Shown piece by piece: positions 1 through 8,116 of a stretch of DNA of 64,000 bases. The notes under the pieces are model-generated. The model was not told the origin of the DNA. It saw nothing but the letters and a program-made list of their open reading frames with translations, and made no database searches. Source of the DNA: Nonomuraea turcica (GTDB lineage Bacteria > Actinomycetota > Actinomycetes > Streptosporangiales > Streptosporangiaceae); contig NZ_JAUZQF010000002.1 of the NCBI RefSeq assembly GCF_030718205.1, positions 310,001 to 374,000 on the forward strand, written 5' to 3'. Each line of letters begins with the position of its first letter. Positions within the stretch are counted from its first letter, which is position 1. A program made the position numbers and the translations under genes.

Positions 1-1435
1 CCGAAGCCCCGGCGGGGAGTTCGCCGGCCAGGCGGCCGTCGCGCAGGACGAGGATGCGGTCGCTCATGCCGATCAGTTCGGGCAGTTCAGAAGAGATCAT
101 CAGGATCGCGGTCCCCTCCTCGGCCACCGAGCGCATCAGGTCGTGAATGGCCGCCTTCGCGCCGACGTCGACGCCGCGGGTGGGTTCGTCGAAGAGGAGG
201 ACGTCCGGTGCCATGACGAGCCACTTGGCCAGGACGACCTTTTGCTGGTTGCCGCCCGACAGGTACTGGACTTCCTGCTCCTGGCGCGGCGGCGACAGCC
301 GTACCCGCTCCAGGAGAGCGGTCAGGGCGGGGACCCGTCGGCCGGCGGCGCGGGCCACGAGCAGCGCGTTGTCGCGGACGGACTGACGGAGGGCAAGGCC
401 CTCGGCCTTGCGGTCCTCGGTGACCAGGCCGAGCCCGGCGGCGACGCCCTCGCGTACGGAGCGGGGGCGTAGGGGGGTCATGGTGCCGGTGGTGAAGGGT
501 TCGGCGCCGAACAGGGCCTTGACGAGTTCGGTACGCCCGGAGCCCTGCAGTCCGGCGAGGCCGACGATCTCGCCGGCGCGTAATTCAAGGGAGATGTCGT
601 GTAAGCGAGCGTTGCCGCCGCCCGTGACGCTGAGCCGGACCTCTCCCGCGGCAGAGGAGCGGGGCGGAAAGTAGGTGCCGAGATCACGGCCGACCATCAG
701 GCGGATGAGCTCGTCCGGAGCGGTGGCGGCGGTGTCCACGCAGGCGACGCGGGCGCCGTCTTTCAGCACGGTCACCCGGGAGGCCAGGTCGAAGACCTCG
801 CGCAGACGGTGGGAGATGTAGAGGACCGCGAGACCACGCTCCTGTAATCGCCGCACCAGCCGATACAGCAACTCCACCTCATGCTCGGCGAGCGCGGCCG
901 TGGGCTCGTCCATCACCACGATCTTGGCGTCCAGCGAGAGCGCCTTGACGATCTCGACCACCTGCTGCTGCGCGACGGACAGCCTTTTGACGGGGTCGCG
1001 GGGGCCGAAGGAGTCCTCGCCCAGCTCCGCCAGGAGCCGCTCGGTCTCCTTGACCATGGCGGCCGCGTCGACGAGGCCGCGGCGGGAGGGCTCGCGACCG
1101 AGGAAGACGTTCTCGGCCACGCTGCGCTCGGGCAGCAGGTTGAACTCCTGATAGATGATCGCGACTCCGGCCCGCTGCGCCTCCAGCGGATGGCCGAACG
1201 ACACCCGCCGGCCATCGATCTCGATCGTGCCCTCGTCGGGAGCGTGCACCCCGGCGAGGATCTTCATGAGCGTGGACTTGCCCGCCCCGTTCTCGCCCAC
1301 GACCGCGTGTACCTCGCCGGGCGCCGCGTCAAGGTCGACGCCTGTGAGCACCCGGACGCCGAGGAAGCTCTTCCCGATGCCGGTCATTCGCAGCAGCCGG
1401 GAGTTTTCGGCCGATTTCCGGCCTATATCCTCCAT
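1..1435 (-). CDS. Sugar ABC transporter ATP-binding protein (two ABC domains, RbsA/XylG type), C-terminus cut by window edge
   Basis: Energises uptake of a monosaccharide or cyclitol through a CUT2-type importer at the membrane. Reading the minus strand from the ATG at 1435, the first ABC domain has Walker A GENGAGKST, Q-loop YQEF and a signature LSVAQQQ with Walker B VMDEPTAAL. The second domain has the weak Walker A of this family (GLQGSGRTEL), signature LSGGNQQK and Walker B LFDEPTRGVDVG. About 478 codons are present and roughly 20-40 residues of a usual 500 are missing beyond base 1. No good ribosome site precedes the ATG, but a TTGACC-18-TACGAT promoter (1473 to 1444, minus strand) would start the RNA almost at it, suggesting a leaderless message. 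The divergent ROK gene is the likely regulator. The substrate is not readable from the sequence. Confidence 0.93.
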   Translation of the reverse strand, partial: MEDIGRKSAENSRLLRMTGIGKSFLGVRVLTGVDLDAAPGEVHAVVGENGAGKSTLMKILAGVHAPDEGTIEIDGRRVSFGHPLEAQRAGVAIIYQEFNLLPERSVAENVFLGREPSRRGLVDAAAMVKETERLLAELGEDSFGPRDPVKRLSVAQQQVVEIVKALSLDAKIVVMDEPTAALAEHEVELLYRLVRRLQERGLAVLYISHRLREVFDLASRVTVLKDGARVACVDTAATAPDELIRLMVGRDLGTYFPPRSSAAGEVRLSVTGGGNARLHDISLELRAGEIVGLAGLQGSGRTELVKALFGAEPFTTGTMTPLRPRSVREGVAAGLGLVTEDRKAEGLALRQSVRDNALLVARAAGRRVPALTALLERVRLSPPRQEQEVQYLSGGNQQKVVLAKWLVMAPDVLLFDEPTRGVDVGAKAAIHDLMRSVAEEGTAILMISSELPELIGMSDRILVLRDGRLAGELPAGAS

Positions 1436-1522
1436 GTTGCGAGATCGTAGATCGGACTTCCGCCGACGGTCAATCAAAAGCTGGAGTAATCTTGGACTTA
1501 ATGCTCAGCGGAAGGGGCTGCG

Positions 1523-2665
1523 TTGACCCATGAATCGCCGGGAGCCCTGCTCTCGATCCTGCGTGACGGCCAGGCCCGCACCCGTGCCGAGCTGGTCCAG
1601 CTCACCGGCCTGGCCAGGTCGACGCTCTCCCAGCGGCTGGATGCGCTGCTGGACCAGCGCTGGATTCTGCCCGTCGAGGAGGCGATCTCGTCGGGCGGAC
1701 GGCCCGCGACGGCGTTCGCGTTCAACCCGCGGGCCCGGCTCGTGCTCGCCGCCGACCTGGGCGTGACGCATGCGCGGGTGGCGCTCACGGACCTCAGCGG
1801 CGCGGTGCTCGCCGAACAGACCGCGGACGTGCCGATCGACAGCGGTCCCGAGCGCTGCCTGACCTGGCTCCTGGATACCGCCGCCGGCCTGCTGACCGAT
1901 CGCGATATCAGCGACATCGGAGGCATCGGCCTGGGACTGCCCGGTCCGGTCGAGCACACGAGCGGCCGCCCCATCAACCCGCCGCTCATGCCCGGCTGGG
2001 ACGGTTTCCCCGTCCTCGAATGGCTCCACGGCAAGATCAACGCGCCCGTCCTGGTCGACAACGACGTGAACATCATGGCGCTCGGCGAGCACCGCGCCAC
2101 CGCTCCCAACGTGGAGCACATGATCTTCGTCAAGGTAGGCACCGGCATCGGCTGCGGCATCATCAGCGAGCGCCGTCTGCACCGCGGTGCGCAGGGCGCC
2201 GCGGGCGACATCGGCCACGTCCGCGTGCCCTCCGCCGACCAGGCGCTGTGCCGCTGCGGCAACATCGGCTGCCTGGAGGCCATCGCCGGCGGCGGAGCCC
2301 TCGCGGCGCAGTTGCAGGTGGAGGGCACCCGTGACGTCGTACGGCTCGTGCGCGGCGGCACCATCGAGGCCATCAAGCTTGTACGGGAGAGCGGCCGCGA
2401 GATCGGCCTGGTCCTGGCCTCGATCGTCAACTTCTTCAACCCCACCACGATCGTGATCGGCGGTGACCTGGCGGAGGCCGGCGAGCACCTACTGGCCGGA
2501 GTACGCGAGGTCGTGTACGGTCGGTCACTGCCGCTGGCCACGCAGCGACTCGACATCCGGGCCAGCTCGCTGGGGGACCGGGCGGGCGTGAGCGGCGCGG
2601 CCACGATGGTGATCGAGCACGTGCTCACACCGGCCGCGGTGGACCGGGTCGTCGACTTCAGCTAA
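1523..2665 (+). CDS. ROK family transcriptional regulator (sugar-responsive repressor)
   Basis: A DNA-binding regulator fused to a sugar-kinase-like sensor. The winged helix-turn-helix covers about residues 8-60 (TRAELVQLTGLARSTLSQRL) and the ROK domain about 75-370. The zinc motif CRCGNIGC lies near residues 243-250, followed by E-A-I, as in genuine ROK proteins. The start is a TTG at 1523 preceded by GGAAGGGG at 1510-1517; there is no in-frame ATG nearby with a ribosome site. Length (380 aa) is normal. It is divergent from the sugar ABC ATPase gene across about 87 bp and probably controls that transporter. A role in controlling the inositol/ebo operon downstream is possible but only inferred from position. 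Confidence 0.92.
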   Translation: MTHESPGALLSILRDGQARTRAELVQLTGLARSTLSQRLDALLDQRWILPVEEAISSGGRPATAFAFNPRARLVLAADLGVTHARVALTDLSGAVLAEQTADVPIDSGPERCLTWLLDTAAGLLTDRDISDIGGIGLGLPGPVEHTSGRPINPPLMPGWDGFPVLEWLHGKINAPVLVDNDVNIMALGEHRATAPNVEHMIFVKVGTGIGCGIISERRLHRGAQGAAGDIGHVRVPSADQALCRCGNIGCLEAIAGGGALAAQLQVEGTRDVVRLVRGGTIEAIKLVRESGREIGLVLASIVNFFNPTTIVIGGDLAEAGEHLLAGVREVVYGRSLPLATQRLDIRASSLGDRAGVSGAATMVIEHVLTPAAVDRVVDFS

Positions 2666-2764
2666 CTCATCGGCGTATGTCTGCGCCTTGATCGACAAAA
2701 TTGACCCTTTACATCCCTAAATTTCAGGACTTATATGTGATCATCGGCGAATGATGGAGGTCCT
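2666..2764 (+). promoter_or_regulatory. AT-rich leader of the inositol/ebo operon
   Basis: These 99 bp stand out as AT-rich (2691-2740) in very GC-rich surroundings and precede a seven-gene block with no other gap. A TTGACC occurs at 2701-2706, but no -10 element at 16-19 bp is convincing, so I do not fix a start site. A ribosome site GGAGG lies at 2756-2760, five bases before the GTG at 2765. Confidence 0.45.
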
Positions 2765-3874
2765 GTGGCTGGGGTCGGGGTATGGCTCATCGGCGCCCGC
2801 GGTTCGGTGGCGACCACGGTCGTCACCGGGGCCGCCGCCATCAAGGCAGGTCTGGCGACCGCGCAAGGGTGCGTCACCGAGACGACGGACTTCTCTCCAG
2901 GCGACGCGACCGGCCTGCCCGCGATCGGTGACCTCGTGTTCGGCGGCCATGACATCGTCGAGACCTCGTTACGCAAGCGCGCCGAACGGCTCAGCGAGGC
3001 CGGTGTGCTTCCCGCCTCCTTCCCCACCCTGCTGGCGCGCGATCTCGACGAGACGGACGCGGAGATCAGGCCGGGCAACGCTCCGATCGACCGGCTGATC
3101 GAGGATCTGGCGGGGTTCCGCGAGCGGCACGGCCTGGACCGGGTCGTGGTCGTCAACGTCTCCTCGACGGAGCCGCCCGTCGCCTGGCACCCCGGCTTCG
3201 GGAGCCTGGAGTCGCTGGATCTCGACCTGTTGCCGCCCAGCTCGCGCTACGCGTACGCGGCTTTCAGCGCCGGTTGCGGCTATGTCGAATTCACCCCGTC
3301 CACCGGACCGGCCCTCCCGGCCCTCGCCGAGCTGGCCGTCGCGCGGGGCGTACCGTACGCCGGCCGTGACGGCAAAACCGGCGAGACCCTCGTCAAGAGC
3401 GCGCTCGCGCCGATGTTCGCCGGGCGGGCGCTGCGGGTGCGGTCCTGGTCGGGTCTCAACCTGCTGGGCGGCGGCGACGGCGCCACGCTCGCCGACCCGG
3501 CCGCCAGGTCCAGCAAGGAGATCTCCAAGGGCCGGGCCGTGGCGGGCGTCCTGGGCCAGGAGGTCGACGGCCAAACCCACATCGACTTCGTCCCCGACTT
3601 CGGCGAGTGGAAGACGGCGTGGGACCACGTCTCTTTCGAGGGGTTCCTCGGGGTGCGGATGGCCTTGCAGTTCACCTGGCAGGGCTGCGACTCCGCGCTG
3701 GCGGCACCGCTCGTGCTGGACCTGGCTCGGCTGGTCGCCCGCGCGCAAGAGAAGGGGCGCACCGGCCTCCTGCCGGACCTGGCCTACTTCTTCAAGGACC
3801 CCTTGGGCAGCGACGAACACCGGTTACCCGCCCAGTATGAACGTTTGCGCGCCTTCGCCCGGGACCTGGCGTGA
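2765..3874 (+). CDS. ino1: Inositol-1-phosphate (inositol-3-phosphate) synthase family protein
   Basis: Converts glucose 6-phosphate to myo-inositol phosphate with NAD in the cytoplasm if it keeps the family activity. The N-terminal Rossmann stretch is VWLIGARGSVATT (about residues 6-18), with the later conserved lysine/serine-rich loop near SSKEISKG and the C-terminal DSALAAPLVLDLARL helix. At 369 aa it matches the shorter actinobacterial/archaeal type rather than the 500-residue eukaryotic enzyme. The GTG start at 2765 has GGAGG at 2756-2760. Its TGA overlaps the GTG of the UbiA gene by 4 bp, so translation is coupled. In known ebo clusters an AroB-like cyclase (EboD) sits in this company; here an unrelated sugar-phosphate cyclase is found instead. 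Substrate could be a different hexose phosphate. Confidence 0.9.
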   Translation: MAGVGVWLIGARGSVATTVVTGAAAIKAGLATAQGCVTETTDFSPGDATGLPAIGDLVFGGHDIVETSLRKRAERLSEAGVLPASFPTLLARDLDETDAEIRPGNAPIDRLIEDLAGFRERHGLDRVVVVNVSSTEPPVAWHPGFGSLESLDLDLLPPSSRYAYAAFSAGCGYVEFTPSTGPALPALAELAVARGVPYAGRDGKTGETLVKSALAPMFAGRALRVRSWSGLNLLGGGDGATLADPAARSSKEISKGRAVAGVLGQEVDGQTHIDFVPDFGEWKTAWDHVSFEGFLGVRMALQFTWQGCDSALAAPLVLDLARLVARAQEKGRTGLLPDLAYFFKDPLGSDEHRLPAQYERLRAFARDLA

Positions 3875-4887
3875 ACGACGGCGCGCGGGCACTGCTGGAG
3901 CTCGTCAGAGCACCCGCCGCCGTGTCGGTGCCTGGCGACACCATGGCGGGTGCGGCGGCCGCCGGGGTTCGGTGGGCTCCCGGATTGGGGGTGGCCTCGA
4001 CCCTGCTGTACTGGTCCGGCATGGCGCTCAACGACTGGGCGGACCGCGAGGCCGACGCACTCGACCGCCCCGAGCGCCCCATCCCGTCCGGACGCGTGGC
4101 CGAAGGCCGGGCGCTGGCGATGGCCGCCGGGCTGACCGGTGCGGGCCTGGCCGTGGCCGCGCTGAGCGGCGGCCGTCGCGCGCTGGCAACGGCAGGCCTG
4201 CTCGCCGGCGCCGTCTGGGCCTACGACCTGAGACTCAAGCACACGGCCGCCGGTCCGGCCGCGATGGCCACCTGCCGTGCACTGGACGTGCTCCTCGGCG
4301 CGGCCGGCCGGAGCGGTGCTGCCGGAACGGGTGCAAGAGGCTGGGCGAGCGCGCTGCCCGTGGCGCTGGCTGTGGGCGCGCACACCTACGGGATCAGCAT
4401 TCTGGGACGCGCCGAGGTGAAGGGGGCGACCCCCGCCACCGTGAGAGGGGCGCTCGCCACGACCGCTGCCGCCACCGGTCTCGCCGCGGCCGCCTGCCTC
4501 CCCGCGCTGCGCACCAAGGCGATGGGACCGTGGATGGGCGAAGTCCCGAACCGAGTGCCGACAGTCGCGTTGTCCGGGGAGCACGCGACGGCCGCGGACC
4601 GGGTGACGGCGGTCGCGTTGTCCGGGGAGCACGCGACGGCCGCGGACCGGGTGACGGCGGTCGCGCTGCTCGCGGGCTACGCGGCGCTCACCGCCACCGC
4701 CGTAGCCCGGCTGCGTGCGGCGCCCGGACCGGATCTGGTCAGGCAGGCCGTACGGCTCGGCATCCTCGCCCTCCTCCCCCTGCAGGCCACCGCGGTGGCG
4801 AGCCGGGGCCGCAGGAAGCAGGCGGGAGCGCTGCTGGCCGCGCACCCCGTGGGCCGGTGGTTGTCGGCGCGGATGGCCACCTCATGA
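3871..4887 (+). CDS. eboC: UbiA-like prenyltransferase, EboC type
   Basis: An integral membrane protein of 338 aa with about eight hydrophobic segments. The first prenyl-diphosphate motif is NDWADREADALDRP (about residues 53-66, the N-D-x-x-D pattern) followed by IPSGRV. The second motif is YDLRLK (about 117-122), so both aspartate sites of the UbiA superfamily look intact. The family transfers a prenyl chain to an acceptor; for EboC the acceptor is not established. GTG 3871 overlaps the preceding stop and its own stop overlaps the next ATG (4884). Oddity: codons at 4555-4650 form a near-perfect 48-bp tandem duplication (16 residues, VALSGEHATAADR core, twice) in a loop before the last membrane segments. 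This loop is likely variable between strains. Confidence 0.88.
   Translation: MNDGARALLELVRAPAAVSVPGDTMAGAAAAGVRWAPGLGVASTLLYWSGMALNDWADREADALDRPERPIPSGRVAEGRALAMAAGLTGAGLAVAALSGGRRALATAGLLAGAVWAYDLRLKHTAAGPAAMATCRALDVLLGAAGRSGAAGTGARGWASALPVALAVGAHTYGISILGRAEVKGATPATVRGALATTAAATGLAAAACLPALRTKAMGPWMGEVPNRVPTVALSGEHATAADRVTAVALSGEHATAADRVTAVALLAGYAALTATAVARLRAAPGPDLVRQAVRLGILALLPLQATAVASRGRRKQAGALLAAHPVGRWLSARMATS
4555..4665 (+). repeat. 48-bp tandem duplication inside the UbiA/EboC gene (2.3 copies)
   Basis: Unit 1 is 4555-4602, unit 2 is 4603-4650 and a third, partial unit is 4651-4665. Units 1 and 2 are identical apart from a few bases near the 5' end of unit 1. The unit length is a multiple of three, so the frame is kept and 16 residues are repeated. 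It looks like a recent in-frame slippage or unequal recombination event. Confidence 0.95.
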
Positions 4888-5741
4888 AGTGGGCCTACTG
4901 TACGAACGGGTTCGGCGACCACCGCCTCCCGGAGGCGCTCGAGGTCCTGGCCGGCCTCGGCTACCGGGGCGCGGCGATCACGCTGGACCACGGCCATCTC
5001 GACCCCTACGCTCCGGGCCTGGCCGCGGAGGTGGCCGCGACGGGCAAACTGCTGGCGAGTCTCGGCCTGGAAGCCGTCGTCGAAACGGGTGGCCGCTACA
5101 CGCTGGACCCGTGGCGGAAGCACCACCCCACGCTGCTCAGCGACAGCGCCGAGCGCAGGATCGACTTCCTGACCCGCGCCATGAGCGTGGCGGTGGACCT
5201 CGGGGCGCCGATCGTTCATCTGTGGAGCGGCGCCCTGCCGGACGTCTCGGTGGACGAGGCGTGGGAGCGGCTCGTCCGCGGGTGCGCGACGCTGCTCGAC
5301 GCGGCCGACCGGCAGGGCGTCATGCTCGCGTTCGAACCGGAGCCCGGCATGTTCATCGACACCCTCGACGCCTACGAAAGGCTGCGCGGTCTGCTGGACG
5401 GGCACCCCAGGTTCGGGCTCACCCTGGACATCGGCCACTGCCACTGCCTGGAGCCCATGACGGTGGCGGAGTGCGTGCGGCGGGCGCTGCCGTACCTCGT
5501 GCACGTCCAGATCGAGGACATGCGCCGAGGCGTCCACGAGCACCTGGAGTTCGGGACGGGCACGGTCGACTTCCCCGCGGCGCTGGACGCGCTCGGCGGC
5601 TACGACGGGCTGGTCGCGGTCGAGCTCGCCCGGCACGGCCACGCCGCGCCGGACGTGGCCCGCCGATCGATCGAGTTTCTCCGGAGGACACATGAGCGAC
5701 TGGACGGCGCAAGCCGTACAGGACATCGAACAGGACCCTGA
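4884..5741 (+). CDS. Sugar phosphate isomerase/epimerase-like TIM barrel protein
   Basis: A 285-aa AP-endonuclease-2/xylose-isomerase-like TIM barrel. Visible metal and substrate motifs are AFEPEPG (about residue 150), LTLDIGHCHC (about 180) and VHVQIEDM (about 210), with VAVELARHGH near the C-terminus. These give the E-D-H-E metal set expected of the superfamily. The ATG at 4884 overlaps the UbiA stop by 4 bp. Its 3' end overlaps the EboA gene by 50 bp. It shares the opening YCTN, the FEPEPG motif and the D-x-x-H loop with the EboE-like protein encoded at 7019, so the two are probably old paralogues. The exact sugar or cyclitol substrate is unknown. Confidence 0.85.
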   Translation: MKWAYCTNGFGDHRLPEALEVLAGLGYRGAAITLDHGHLDPYAPGLAAEVAATGKLLASLGLEAVVETGGRYTLDPWRKHHPTLLSDSAERRIDFLTRAMSVAVDLGAPIVHLWSGALPDVSVDEAWERLVRGCATLLDAADRQGVMLAFEPEPGMFIDTLDAYERLRGLLDGHPRFGLTLDIGHCHCLEPMTVAECVRRALPYLVHVQIEDMRRGVHEHLEFGTGTVDFPAALDALGGYDGLVAVELARHGHAAPDVARRSIEFLRRTHERLDGASRTGHRTGP

Positions 5742-6174
5742 GGCGATATACCGGCTCTTCCCGCAGGCCGAACGGCGAGGCGGCGCGCAGGCACGGGCGC
5801 GGCTGCTGGCCAGTGCGGACGCGCGCACAGTCGCGGAGCTGTATCGGCGCGGGGATGCGGGCGAACGGCTCGCGATCCTGCGCGCGTTGCCCGGGCTGGA
5901 GCTCGGCTTCGACGCGTTGCCGCTGGTGGAGGACGCGTTGCGGACCAGCGACGCGCGGCTGGTGGAGGCGGCGCTCGCCTCTTCGCGGTGGCTGGATGAT
6001 CACGCCTTCCGGCAGGCCGTGCTCAAGTGCGTGTTCATGTCGATCCCGCTGGCCTCGATATCCGAGCTCGACCAGCGCTATGACGCCGAGCTCGCCAGGA
6101 TGCTCGGCGACTACGCGGCCGAACGGCAGGCGGCCGGACGACAGGTGCCCCAGGACGTGCTCGAAAGGCTCTGA
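5692..6174 (+). CDS. eboA: EboA domain-containing protein
   Basis: A small, soluble, mostly helical protein of 160 aa with no recognisable catalytic motif. I assign it to the EboA family from its position and from the pattern LAILRALPGLELGFDALPLVEDALRTSDARLVEAAL, written here only in outline: a HEAT-like helical run around residues 60-100 followed by AFRQAVLKCVFMSIPL. The ATG at 5692 has an excellent ribosome site GGAGGA at 5683-5688, although it lies inside the preceding gene. The biochemical role of EboA is not known in any organism. The gene ends two bases before the TatD-like gene, so all are one operon. Confidence 0.8.
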   Translation: MSDWTAQAVQDIEQDPEAIYRLFPQAERRGGAQARARLLASADARTVAELYRRGDAGERLAILRALPGLELGFDALPLVEDALRTSDARLVEAALASSRWLDDHAFRQAVLKCVFMSIPLASISELDQRYDAELARMLGDYAAERQAAGRQVPQDVLERL

Positions 6175-6176
6175 CG

Positions 6177-7019
6177 ATGCGAATCTTCGACCCCCACATC
6201 CACATGACCTCACGCACCACCGACGACTATGAGCGGATGCGCGACGCCGGCGTGCGGGCGCTGGTCGAGCCCGCCTTCTGGCTGGGGCAGCCGCGGACGA
6301 ACGTGGGCAGCTTCCTCGACTACTTCGACGGGCTGCTCGGCTGGGAGCCGTACCGGTCGGCGCAGTACGGCATCCGCCACCACTGCGCCCTGGCGCTCAA
6401 CCCGAAGGAGGCCAACGACCCGCGCTGCGCCGAGGTGCTCACCGAGCTCCCCCGCTACCTGCTGAAGGACTCGGTCGTCGCGGTCGGCGAGGTCGGCTAC
6501 GACTCGATGACCCCGGCGGAGGACAAAGCCTTCGAGGCGCAACTGCAGCTCGCGGTCGAGGCGGAGCTGCCGGTGCTGGTGCACACCCCGCACCGTGACA
6601 AGGCCGCGGGCACCCGCCGCTCCCTCGACGTCGTCCGCGCGGCCGGCCTGGCCCCCGAGCTGGTCGTCGTCGATCATCTCAACGAGATGACCGTCGGCAT
6701 GGTCGCCGAGTCCGGTTGCTGGATGGGTTTCTCGATATATCCGGATACGAAGATGGATCCCGATCGGATGGTGGCGATCCTCCGCACGTACGGCACCGAC
6801 CGCGTGTTGGTGAACTCCGCTGCCGACTGGGGCAAGAGCGACCCGCTCAAGACCCGCGAGGTCGCCACGCGGATGCTCGGGGCCGGGTTCACCGACGACG
6901 ACGTGGACCAGGTGCTGTGGCGCAACCCGGTCGCCTTCTACGGCCAGAGCGGCAAGCTCTCCGACGCGGTCACCGACGCCGCCGACTACGCCGGCAACAC
7001 GATCAAGCGGGGCGGCTGA
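6177..7019 (+). CDS. eboB: TatD family metal-dependent hydrolase, EboB type
   Basis: An amidohydrolase-fold TIM barrel of 280 aa. Metal ligands are visible as FDPHIHM (His7, His9), VAVGEVGYDS (Glu, about residue 106), LVHTPHRDK (His, about 139), VVDHLNE (His, about 166) and NSAADWG (Asp, about 220). This is the full TatD-like ligand set. The family includes DNases and deacylases, but the ebo member has no proven substrate. Start ATG 6177 lies two bases after the EboA stop, and the TGA overlaps the next ATG (TGATG). Confidence 0.87.
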   Translation: MRIFDPHIHMTSRTTDDYERMRDAGVRALVEPAFWLGQPRTNVGSFLDYFDGLLGWEPYRSAQYGIRHHCALALNPKEANDPRCAEVLTELPRYLLKDSVVAVGEVGYDSMTPAEDKAFEAQLQLAVEAELPVLVHTPHRDKAAGTRRSLDVVRAAGLAPELVVVDHLNEMTVGMVAESGCWMGFSIYPDTKMDPDRMVAILRTYGTDRVLVNSAADWGKSDPLKTREVATRMLGAGFTDDDVDQVLWRNPVAFYGQSGKLSDAVTDAADYAGNTIKRGG

Positions 7020-8116
7020 TGCGCTTCCGCCACCCGGACGGCTCGACCGTCCACCTCGCCTACTGCACCAACGTCCACCCCGCAGAGACCCTGCCCGGCA
7101 TTCACGACCAGCTCGCCGGCGCGTGCTCCCGAGTCCGCTCGCTGCTCGGCGTGGACCGCCTCGGGCTGGGGTTGTGGCTGTCGCGCGACGTCGCGTCGGC
7201 GCTGCTCGCCGACCCCTCCGAGCTGGTACGGCTGCGCGCCGCCCTCGAGCGGCTCGGTCTCGAGGTCGTGACGCTCAACGGTTTCCCCTACCGGGGCTTC
7301 CAGCAGGAGGTCGTGAAATATCGGGTGTACGAGCCCGACTGGGCGTCGCCGTCACGGTTGCGGTACACGCTCGACCTGGCGGAGATCCTTGCCCAGCTGC
7401 TGCCGGCCGACGTCGCGGAGGGCACGATCTCGACCCTCCCGCTGGCGTGGCGTACGGACTGGACCCGCACCAAGGCGGAGGCCGTTTCCCGAAATATCGC
7501 GACCCTGAGTGATGAGCTGCACGCGCTCTCCTCGCGCTCCGGCAAGACCATCCGGGTCGGCTTCGAACCGGAGCCGGGCTGCATCGTGGAGACCACCCCG
7601 CAGGCCACCGCCCTCCTGCCGCACCTGGACCTGCTCGGCCTCTGCCTGGATGCCTGCCACGCGGCGGTCGGCTTCGAAGACCCTCCCGACCTCACCCTCC
7701 CGATCGTCAAGCTGCAGGCCTCCTGCGCGTTGGAGGCTGCGCCGTACACGCAGAGCGCGCTCGCCGCCTACGACGAGCATCGTTTCCTCCACCAGACCCG
7801 CTCGGCCTCGGGCTTCACCGACGACCTGGGCGAGGCGATGGGCGGGGCGCTGCCCCCGGGCGAGACGTGGCGCGTCCACTTCCACATGCCGCTGCACGCC
7901 GAGCTCCCGCCGCCGTTGACGACCACGGCTCCCTACCTGCGCGGGCTGCTGCGTACCCTCCTCGGGGGAGACACCGCGCTCACGCGGCACGTCGAGGTCG
8001 AGACGTACACCTGGACGGTCATGCCGGGAGGCCCGTCCGACGCGGCCGAGGGCATCGCGGCCGAACTCGACTGGACGCGCGGCCGGCTGGCCGAGCTCGG
8101 CCTGAAGGAGCTGTGA
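7019..8116 (+). CDS. eboE: Metabolite traffic protein EboE (xylose-isomerase-like TIM barrel)
   Basis: A 365-aa protein longer than usual sugar-phosphate isomerases and matching the EboE type. Key stretches are LAYCTNVHPAET (about residues 13-24), LNGFPYRGFQQEVVKYRVYEP (about 85-105), RVGFEPEPGCIVET (about 180) and LCLDACHAAV (about 210). The C-terminal third (HFHMPLHAELPPPLTTT and VETYTWTVMP) is characteristic of EboE and absent from the smaller isomerase at 4884. In cyanobacteria the ebo cluster is needed to move a scytonemin precursor to the periplasm; the chemistry of EboE itself is undefined. Start and stop both overlap neighbouring genes. Confidence 0.88.
   Translation: MRFRHPDGSTVHLAYCTNVHPAETLPGIHDQLAGACSRVRSLLGVDRLGLGLWLSRDVASALLADPSELVRLRAALERLGLEVVTLNGFPYRGFQQEVVKYRVYEPDWASPSRLRYTLDLAEILAQLLPADVAEGTISTLPLAWRTDWTRTKAEAVSRNIATLSDELHALSSRSGKTIRVGFEPEPGCIVETTPQATALLPHLDLLGLCLDACHAAVGFEDPPDLTLPIVKLQASCALEAAPYTQSALAAYDEHRFLHQTRSASGFTDDLGEAMGGALPPGETWRVHFHMPLHAELPPPLTTTAPYLRGLLRTLLGGDTALTRHVEVETYTWTVMPGGPSDAAEGIAAELDWTRGRLAELGLKEL

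Noticed and set aside
3282..4883. Long upstream extension of the isomerase gene's frame
   Set aside because: The extension is Arg/Pro/Gly-rich and lies over the inositol-phosphate synthase and UbiA genes in another frame; the real start is the ATG at 4884 that overlaps the UbiA stop.
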